Origin: Verrucomicrobiota bacterium
GTDB lineage: Bacteria; Verrucomicrobiota; Verrucomicrobiia; Chthoniobacterales; UBA10450
Reading direction: 5' to 3'
NCBI GenBank assembly: GCA_003219995.1
Contig: QHRC01000072.1
Location: forward strand, 1-11,145
DNA length: 11,145 bases
The notes below the pieces were generated by a model, which saw only the letters and a program-made list of their open reading frames with translations, ran no database searches and had not been told where the DNA came from. The position numbers and the translations under genes were made by a program. Shown here piece after piece: positions 6,008 through 11,145 of the stretch (positions within the stretch are counted from its first letter, which is position 1; every line of letters begins with the position of its first letter).

Positions 6008-8140
6008 ATGAAACATTTCTACCTTTCGATTTTGCTCTCCTTTGTGGCTATCGATCTTTGCGTTGCCGAACTTAAAACCGTCGATGATTTCCGGGCGGCG
6101 GCGGCCAAAGCGAACGCCGTCCTGACTATCCCCGATTGGGAGCAAACCCCGGAAGCGGTCGATGCCGCGATGAAAGACGCAATCGCGAAAGCGAACAAGG
6201 CGCTCGATCAAATCGGCACTCAAGACCCGGGCAAAGTCAGCTTCAAGAGCACCGTCGTCGCGCTCGATGATCTTACCTACGCGGCCGGTCTCGAGGCGAA
6301 TAAGGCCACCGTCATCAAAGAAACAAACACGAATGCGACGATGCGCACTGCGGCGGAAAATGCCGTGAAAATTTTTCAGGATTGGGCGGTCGGCATCGAT
6401 TATCGCGAGGACGTTTACAAAGCACTGAAAGCCTTCGCCGATACTCATCCGAAACTTTCCGGCGAAAACGAGAAACTGTTGTTTGAAACTATGCGCGATT
6501 ATCGCCGAGCGGGCTTGGAACTCTTTCCGGACAAGCGAAAGGAAGTCGAGCAACTGCGCAAGGAATTGTCGAAGTTAGGCACCGATTTCGACACGAATAT
6601 TGTCAACGCCAAAGCGCCGGTCGTTTTCACAAAAGCGGAACTGGATGGCGTTCCAGAAAGCTTCTTCGCTTCACCCGGCGTCAAAACCGGCGAGGACGCC
6701 TACACCGTGATGGCGAATGTCACCTGGCAATTCATAGCGGTGGAGGAAAACGCTAGAAGTGAGGTCACCCGCAAAAAACTTTACGTGATTCACGACAGTT
6801 TGGCGAAAGACACAAACGTTCCCGTGCTCAATCAAATGGTCGCTTTGCGCAACAAGATCGCGCTGCGGCTCGGCTACAAATCGTGGGACGACTACCAAAC
6901 CGAAACGCGCATGGCTAAGACCGGCGCTGGCGCGAAGTCGTACATCGACAATCTCGTCGCCGGTATTCAACCGAAGTTCGACGCGGAAGTTTCCACGCTT
7001 CAAAAAATGAAAGCCGCGCACACCAACGATCCTAGCGCCAGGATCGGCGTCTGGGATTGGCGTTACTACACGAACCAACTCAACAAACAGACGTACGCCG
7101 TCGATAAGGAAGCGCTCCGTGCTTATTTCCCTTTTCAAAAAGCGCTCGAGGGAATGTTCAATATCTATCAGAGCATTTTCGGCCTGAAGTTTGAGAAAGT
7201 CGCCGCGCCCTACAAATGGATCGATGATCTCCAACTTTATCTCGTGACCGATTCGGCCACCGGCGAACCACTCGGCCTTTTTTATCTCGACATGTTCCCG
7301 CGAGAAGGAAAATTCAATCACTTCGCCGAGTTCGAAATCGTCGGTGGAAAAGTTTTGCCGGACGGAAAATATCAGCGGCCGACCGTCGCCTTGCTTTGCA
7401 ATTTCCCTCCGGCGAGTGCGGACAAGCCGTCACTGATTGCGCATAGCGACGTCGAAACGCTCTTCCACGAATTCGGTCACGCGCTCCATTCGATCACCAC
7501 ACGCGCCAAGTATGGCCGTTTTGCCGGGACCAATGTGCCGCGGGATTTTGTCGAGGCGCCCTCACAAATGTTGCAAAATTGGGTCTGGGACAAAAAGGTG
7601 CTCGACACTTTCGCGGCCGATTATCGCGATCCCTCAAAGAAAATTCCGGCCGAGATCGTCAAGAAGATGAACGATGCGAAGCTCGCCAATGCCGGCGTCA
7701 TCTACCGGCGGCAGTTTGCTTTTGCTTCGCTCGATCTCGCGTTGCACGAGCAGCATCCGGAAAATCAGCCCTATGATTGCGTCGCGATGTCCAATCCGAT
7801 TCTCGAAAAAGTTTTTCTGCCGATCGATTCGAGCACGACATTCGTTTCCTATTTCGGACACTTAAACGGGTATGACGGCGGCTACTATGGCTACGCCTGG
7901 GCCGATGCCATTGCCGCGGACATGGCCACCGTTTTTGAAAAATCGAAAGATGGTTATCTGGACAAGCAAGCCGGCTCACGCTTGCGTCATGAAATTTATG
8001 AGCAGGGCGATTCGCGCGACGTGACATTGTCGATCGAGAAATTCCTCGGCCGCAAACAATCGATTGAGCCGTTTTTGAAAAAGATCGGCATCGGCGGCGA
8101 AAGGAAAGACAAAGCTGGGCCTTCGCAGGAAAGCAGATAG
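6008..8140 (+). CDS. Secreted M3-family oligopeptidase (Dcp/OpdA-like)
   Basis: Zinc metallopeptidase (710 aa) of clan MA family M3, which cuts short peptides. The active site is HEFGH at 487-491 within TLFHEFGHALHS, with E516 (in RDFVEAPSQ) 25 residues further on as third zinc ligand. H617 in SYFGHL and the Tyr-rich GYDGGYYGYAWAD (621-633) match the transition-state-binding region of the family. The N-terminal part (25-400) is the helical substrate-channel half. I chose the ATG at 6008 because it gives a short signal peptide (about 20 residues, likely cut after CVA), whereas the open frame upstream to 5801 runs through marC in antisense. There is no lipobox (D and L precede C18), so a periplasmic or secreted soluble enzyme is inferred. 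Whether it acts as an oligoendopeptidase or a dipeptidyl carboxypeptidase cannot be told from sequence. Confidence 0.95.
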   Translation: MKHFYLSILLSFVAIDLCVAELKTVDDFRAAAAKANAVLTIPDWEQTPEAVDAAMKDAIAKANKALDQIGTQDPGKVSFKSTVVALDDLTYAAGLEANKATVIKETNTNATMRTAAENAVKIFQDWAVGIDYREDVYKALKAFADTHPKLSGENEKLLFETMRDYRRAGLELFPDKRKEVEQLRKELSKLGTDFDTNIVNAKAPVVFTKAELDGVPESFFASPGVKTGEDAYTVMANVTWQFIAVEENARSEVTRKKLYVIHDSLAKDTNVPVLNQMVALRNKIALRLGYKSWDDYQTETRMAKTGAGAKSYIDNLVAGIQPKFDAEVSTLQKMKAAHTNDPSARIGVWDWRYYTNQLNKQTYAVDKEALRAYFPFQKALEGMFNIYQSIFGLKFEKVAAPYKWIDDLQLYLVTDSATGEPLGLFYLDMFPREGKFNHFAEFEIVGGKVLPDGKYQRPTVALLCNFPPASADKPSLIAHSDVETLFHEFGHALHSITTRAKYGRFAGTNVPRDFVEAPSQMLQNWVWDKKVLDTFAADYRDPSKKIPAEIVKKMNDAKLANAGVIYRRQFAFASLDLALHEQHPENQPYDCVAMSNPILEKVFLPIDSSTTFVSYFGHLNGYDGGYYGYAWADAIAADMATVFEKSKDGYLDKQAGSRLRHEIYEQGDSRDVTLSIEKFLGRKQSIEPFLKKIGIGGERKDKAGPSQESR

Positions 8141-8176
8141 GTTGTGACCGATTGACTGCCGAAGCCAGCCGGAGCG

Positions 8177-8340
8177 GCGATCAAGCGGCGGCGGTATCGC
8201 GCATTTCAGAAGGCCAAAGCTATTCTTCTCGATTAAGCACCGATTCTTCCCGTTTATTTTTACACCCACACATTTCTGATTCGCCCGAATGTGAAAGGTT
8301 GGTATCCCACAATCCTCGATCATCTTCCTTACAAATGCAC
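8177..8340 (+). pseudogene. Decayed 3' end of an OppA-like peptide-binding protein gene
   Basis: In the frame beginning at 8177, translation gives KRRRYRAFQKAKAILLD, a TAA stop (8234-8236), then APILPVYFYTHTFLIRPN and VKGWYPTILDHLPYK (to 8335). This resembles the C-terminus of family-5 extracellular solute-binding proteins (OppA/DppA type), where the sequence typically runs like RY..FQKAEAILLDEAPILPVYFYT...VKGWYPT.LD..PYKY. The stop sits exactly where a Glu is usual, so one GAA/GAG to TAA change explains it. The rest of the roughly 500-codon gene is absent: the M3 peptidase ends at 8140, and no similarity is seen at 8141-8176. After PYK the usual YVYL ending is replaced by an unrelated tail. 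Identification rests on remembered family sequence, without a search. Confidence 0.72.
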
Positions 8341-8400
8341 CCCGCGGGTCTATGACCGCAGGAATTTGCGACATTCAGAGAGCGCCGCTACAGAAGAGAT

Positions 8401-10077
8401 ATGAAAGCGACCTGCTGTTTTCTCGCGATCATCTTCGCCACTACCATGCCGATCTTGGCCGGCAATCCAGAGGATCGGTTAAAGCCGGCGCTAGATGTAA
8501 TCACGCCCGACGGTTTGCTCGCGCACATCAAAGTGCTCAGCTCCGATGAGTTCGAGGGCCGCGCACCGGGCACAAAAGGCGAAGAGCTTTCCCTCAAATA
8601 TATCTCCGATCAGTTCAGGTCCATCGGCTTAAAACCGGGAAATCCGGACGGCAGTTTCACCCAGGAAGTGCCGCTCGCCGGAATCAAGAGCGATCCGCGG
8701 ATGATATTCGTCGTAAATGGCCAATCAACGGAACTGAAATATCCGGATGACTTCGTCGCGTCGTCGGCGCGATTGCAACCTGAGATCAAGATCAACAATT
8801 CCGACATCGTGTTCGTCGGTTACGGAATCGTCGCGCCGGAGTATGGCTGGGACGATTACAAAGACGTCGATGTCCGGGGCAAAACGATCCTGATATTGAT
8901 TAACGATCCACTTATTCCAGATCCGAAAGATCCGTCCAGGCTCGATGAGAAGATGTTCAAAGGAAAAGCGATGACTTATTACGGCCGCTGGACTTACAAG
9001 TACGAAATCGCCTCGCAAAAAGGCGCGGCTGCGGCCGTGATCATTCATGAAACCGAGCCGGCGGCGTATCCCTACTCAGTCGTAAAGACAAGTTGGGCGA
9101 AGGAGAATTACGAGCTCGATGCACCGGACAAGAACAAAAATGCAGTGCAAGTGCGTTCATGGATCGCGCTCGATGTCGCGAAAAAGCTGCTGACTGATTG
9201 TGGCCAGGACTTCGATTCGCTCAAGAAAGCTGCGATCACGAAAGAATTCCGACCGGTGCCGTTGAGCGCAAAAGTTAGCGTCGCGATCAAGCAACAACTT
9301 CGCTCAGTCAAATCACACAACGTCATCGGCAAATTCGAAGGGAGCGACCCGAAATTAAAAGCTGAGTATGTCATTTATACCGCGCACTGGGACCATCTCG
9401 GGCGTCATCCGGAGCTGCAGGGCGACCAGATTTTCAATGGCGCGGTCGACAATGCCTCGGGCGACGCAGCGGTGATTCAACTCGCGGCGGCCTTTTCAAA
9501 ATTGAATCCGCCACCGAAACGCTCGATTCTCTTCATGTGCACGACCGCGGAGGAAGCGAATCTGCTCGGTGCGCAGTTTTATGCGACGCATCCACTTTAC
9601 CCGCTCGAGAAAACGCTCGCAGACATCAACATCGACGGCGTGAATCCATGGGGCAAAGCCCGTGATATCGAGGATCTTACCGACGGTAACTCGACGCTCG
9701 ATGACTTGTTAGGCCAGGCCGCGACGCAGCAGGGCCGCGTCATGAAACCGAACAGTCAGCCGGAAAAGGGCGGCTTCTATCGCGTTGACAGTTTCGAATT
9801 TGCAAAAGCCGGCGTTCCTTGCCTTGGCACGGCTGGAGGCATCGACATCATTAGCAAGCCGTCGGAGTACGGAAAACAAAAACGCGATGAGTATATCGCA
9901 AAGCATTATCATCAACCATCTGATGAAGTTGACCCGACGTGGGACCTCTCCGGCGCGGTGCAAGATGTCGATCTTCTCTTCGAAGTCGGCTATCAAGTCG
10001 CCAACGCCGACAAATTCCCCGAATGGAAGCCAGGCGCCGAGTTCAAGCCGAAACGCGACGCGATGATAAAAAAATAA
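8401..10077 (+). CDS. Secreted M28-family zinc aminopeptidase with PA-like insert
   Basis: Di-zinc exopeptidase (558 aa) of family M28, removing N-terminal residues from peptides. A signal peptide ends near residue 20 (PILA-G). Metal and catalytic residues follow the family order: H329 (TAHWDHLG), D350 (GAVDNASG), E384 as general base and E385 as ligand (TAEEANLLG), D412 (NIDGVNPWG) and H504 (HYHQPSDE). Residues about 110-260, between the N-terminal part and the catalytic core, resemble a protease-associated (PA) domain (SDIVFVGYGIVAPEYGWDDY, then GKTILILINDP and the GAAAAVIIHE stretch). All key residues are present. AGAAGAG lies just before the ATG and is one of the few plausible Shine-Dalgarno sequences in the window. 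The gene ends in tandem stops TAA-TAG. It lies directly after the oppA-like fossil, whose frame reads 4 nt into it. Substrate preference cannot be told. Confidence 0.95.
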   Translation: MKATCCFLAIIFATTMPILAGNPEDRLKPALDVITPDGLLAHIKVLSSDEFEGRAPGTKGEELSLKYISDQFRSIGLKPGNPDGSFTQEVPLAGIKSDPRMIFVVNGQSTELKYPDDFVASSARLQPEIKINNSDIVFVGYGIVAPEYGWDDYKDVDVRGKTILILINDPLIPDPKDPSRLDEKMFKGKAMTYYGRWTYKYEIASQKGAAAAVIIHETEPAAYPYSVVKTSWAKENYELDAPDKNKNAVQVRSWIALDVAKKLLTDCGQDFDSLKKAAITKEFRPVPLSAKVSVAIKQQLRSVKSHNVIGKFEGSDPKLKAEYVIYTAHWDHLGRHPELQGDQIFNGAVDNASGDAAVIQLAAAFSKLNPPPKRSILFMCTTAEEANLLGAQFYATHPLYPLEKTLADINIDGVNPWGKARDIEDLTDGNSTLDDLLGQAATQQGRVMKPNSQPEKGGFYRVDSFEFAKAGVPCLGTAGGIDIISKPSEYGKQKRDEYIAKHYHQPSDEVDPTWDLSGAVQDVDLLFEVGYQVANADKFPEWKPGAEFKPKRDAMIKK

Positions 10078-10093
10078 TAGCCACCTGGATTCG

Positions 10094-10615
10094 ATGAATT
10101 TGTCCGTCCCAATTATCAGCGCTCTCATCGGTGCGGTGATCTTGTTGTTTGGGCGAAGATTGTTTTGGCTATGCGTGGCGGCGGTTGGATTTGCGGCGGG
10201 CGCTGAGATCGCGCCGCATCTTGTTCATGAGCCATCGACCTTGCTGGCGCTGACGATTGCGCTGGTGCTCGGATTTATCGGCGCGTTGCTCGCACTCTTT
10301 CTCCAGAAAATTGCAATAGCGGTTGCCGGGTTTCTCGCCGGCGGAAAACTGGCGGTGGCGATTGCGGCTGCCTTTTTTGCTCAGCACGCACACTACTTTG
10401 GCATTACATTTTTGATCGGCGGAATAATCGGGGCGCTCTTGCTGCTCGCTTTGTTCGATTGGGCGCTGATCGTTCTGTCGTCCGTAGTCGGCGCGCATTT
10501 GATCCAGAGCGCGCTGGCCCTGCCGCCCTCAGGATCGACAATCCTATTTGTCGGTCTCGCCGTGATTGGCATGATCGTGCAAGTGGCGGCAATGCGCGGG
10601 ACTCGAGTCGCATAA
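10094..10615 (+). CDS. DUF4203-like multi-pass membrane protein
   Basis: 173-residue, very hydrophobic protein of unknown function. About six or seven membrane segments alternate with short loops (roughly 5-20, 22-40, 50-70, 72-96, 102-120, 122-142 and 148-166), rich in Gly and Ala. The spacing and the motif FGRRLFWLCVAAVGFAAG near the start recall the DUF4203 (TMEM198/TM7SF3-like) group, known to me only as integral membrane proteins. The ATG at 10094 comes 16 bp after the M28 stop, so cotranscription with the peptidase is likely. No good Shine-Dalgarno is visible. Assignment to DUF4203 is tentative; the membrane nature is plain. Confidence 0.8.
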   Translation: MNLSVPIISALIGAVILLFGRRLFWLCVAAVGFAAGAEIAPHLVHEPSTLLALTIALVLGFIGALLALFLQKIAIAVAGFLAGGKLAVAIAAAFFAQHAHYFGITFLIGGIIGALLLLALFDWALIVLSSVVGAHLIQSALALPPSGSTILFVGLAVIGMIVQVAAMRGTRVA

Positions 10616-10623
10616 AGCTCAGT

Positions 10624-10679
10624 TGAAGCGGTAACGGCCCTTCGGCTTTGCTCAGGTCAGGCTCCGACCGCCACTACAG
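10624..10679. repeat. Possible REP-like dispersed element with imperfect inverted arms
   Basis: The gap after the DUF4203-like gene contains TGAAGCGG (10624-10631) and CCACTACA (10671-10678), which pair at 6 of 8 positions, enclosing a CCCTTCGGCTTTGCTCAGG core that itself has CCT/AGG ends. Such compact, GC-rich, partly palindromic intergenic strings are typical of dispersed bacterial repeats. A similar core (CCCTTCG...GCTCAGGG) recurs, as I remember it, in unrelated environmental genomes. It may also help end transcription. One copy in one window cannot prove repetition. Confidence 0.35.
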
Positions 10680-10724
10680 TGCATTTTTGCTGACAAATGA
10701 AAGATCGGCATGGAAAATGACGCT

Positions 10725-10925
10725 ATGAACTCACAAAGGACTGGATTACGCGTCGCTAGCATAATTTTCGCAATTTTTGCGCTTGGCCACGTGGTGCGGC
10801 TCTTCAAACACGCCAAAGTGCTCGTTGCAACTCACCAGATACCGATGGAAGTGAGCTGGGCTGCGCTCATCATCGCCGGAGCCCTGAGCATCTGGCTATG
10901 GCGACTCTCCTCCCGCGCCGCCTGA
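10725..10925 (+). CDS. Small two-TM membrane protein, hypothetical
   Basis: 66-residue protein with two predicted membrane helices, LRVASIIFAIFALGHVVRLF (8-27) and VSWAALIIAGALSIWLWRL (43-61), joined by a short loop (HAKVLVATHQIPME), with basic residues at both ends. The frame is also open from an ATG at 10710 (71 aa). I prefer 10725 because GGAAAA at 10712-10717 is placed as a weak ribosome-binding site and the extra MENDA adds nothing recognisable. No domain known to me; it has the look of a conserved small protein of Verrucomicrobiota. It sits about 110 bp after the DUF4203-like gene and could be transcribed on its own. Confidence 0.72.
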   Translation: MNSQRTGLRVASIIFAIFALGHVVRLFKHAKVLVATHQIPMEVSWAALIIAGALSIWLWRLSSRAA

Positions 10926-10975
10926 CGAACTTATAAAGCGGCAGCCTCCGATATCATCGCGATGGCGGGTTGGAA

Positions 10976-11145
10976 ATGAAACAGTCCCATCTCGCGCTCA
11001 TTTGCGGATGTGTGCTTTTCATTATTCTCGCGATTTCATGGTGTAAACCAGGGCCACAGCCGCCAGCCGCGAGTCCCAAACCTCCCGTTCAACTTTCGCC
11101 ACAACCTCCGCTCCAGGCTCCAGGCGCAACAACTAACCCTGTTTC
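10976..11145 (+). CDS. Proline-rich exported or membrane-anchored protein (partial, C-terminus beyond window)
   Basis: 56 codons run open to the window edge from the ATG at 10976. A short N-terminus (MKQSH) is followed by a hydrophobic stretch LALICGCVLFIILAISW (6-22), then a Pro-rich segment starting KPGPQPPAASPKPP: 12 of residues 24-56 are proline, with Gln, Ala and Ser between. This is the layout of a signal peptide or N-terminal membrane anchor followed by a flexible linker that spans the periplasm, as ahead of an unseen C-terminal domain. C23 is preceded by Trp, so it is a poor lipobox. The gene starts about 50 bp after the small membrane protein, with no strong Shine-Dalgarno. Function cannot be told from the visible part. 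Confidence 0.62.
   Translation, partial: MKQSHLALICGCVLFIILAISWCKPGPQPPAASPKPPVQLSPQPPLQAPGATTNPV

Noticed and set aside
6671..7321. 216-codon minus-strand ORF opposite the M3 peptidase (also 5990-6553)
   Set aside because: These are antisense shadows of a gene with intact catalytic motifs, with no start context or domain of their own.
7976..8374. Minus-strand ORF crossing the M3 3' end and the intergenic region
   Set aside because: Most of it is the complement of the peptidase and of the oppA-like fossil; the translation shows no family features.
10962..10979. Five-codon ORF whose TGA overlaps the ATG at 10976 (leader peptide?)
   Set aside because: Too short to judge, no attenuator-like structure follows, and ATGA overlaps of this kind arise by chance.
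1..11145. Search for a novel multigene defence, mobile or biosynthetic system, CRISPR, tRNA or rRNA
   Set aside because: All larger genes belong to known families with ordinary roles. No direct-repeat arrays, transposase, integrase or RNA-gene signatures were seen, so no new system is claimed.

Overview
The window looks like a chromosomal segment of a free-living Gram-negative bacterium, most likely a soil member of the Verrucomicrobiota (Chthoniobacterales-like). This placement is an inference from the hopanoid genes, the two secreted metallopeptidases, the style of the small membrane proteins and the scarcity of Shine-Dalgarno sequences. No rRNA, tRNA or other decisive marker is present. 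No phage, transposase, CRISPR or defence genes are visible.

Layout: the window falls into two divergent blocks. Positions 1-5914 are all on the minus strand. In transcription order they hold marC (5914-5342, MarC-family membrane protein), a GT-C/PMT-type membrane glycosyltransferase (5330-4005), hpnH (3890-2601, radical-SAM adenosylhopene synthase), shc (2565-571, squalene-hopene cyclase) and a Mn-type superoxide dismutase (483-1, C-terminus outside the window). Positions 6008-11145 are on the plus strand. They hold a secreted M3 oligopeptidase (6008-8140), the decayed 3' end of a peptide-binding-protein gene (about 8180-8340), a secreted M28 aminopeptidase with a PA-like insert (8401-10077), a DUF4203-like multi-TM protein (10094-10615), a two-TM small protein (10725-10925) and the start of a proline-rich exported or anchored protein (10976 to the edge). 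The blocks are separated by a 93-bp divergent intergenic region (5915-6007).

How the genes work together: Shc makes hopene or diplopterol from squalene, and HpnH adds the 5'-deoxyadenosyl group that starts the extended C35 side chain. The two genes lie 35 bp apart behind a good sigma70-type promoter whose -10 box ends only 10 nt before the hpnH ATG, so the hpnH transcript may be almost leaderless. On the other arm, two signal-peptide metallopeptidases flank a fossil of a peptide-uptake gene. This suggests a former peptide degradation and import locus that has lost its binding protein here.

Assessment: most of this is ordinary core or accessory metabolism. I do not see a convincing undescribed multigene system. 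The points most worth a second look are the oppA-like fossil with an in-frame stop, a roughly 45-50 residue insertion inside HpnH, the near-leaderless hpnH promoter, and several small inverted repeats in intergenic gaps.
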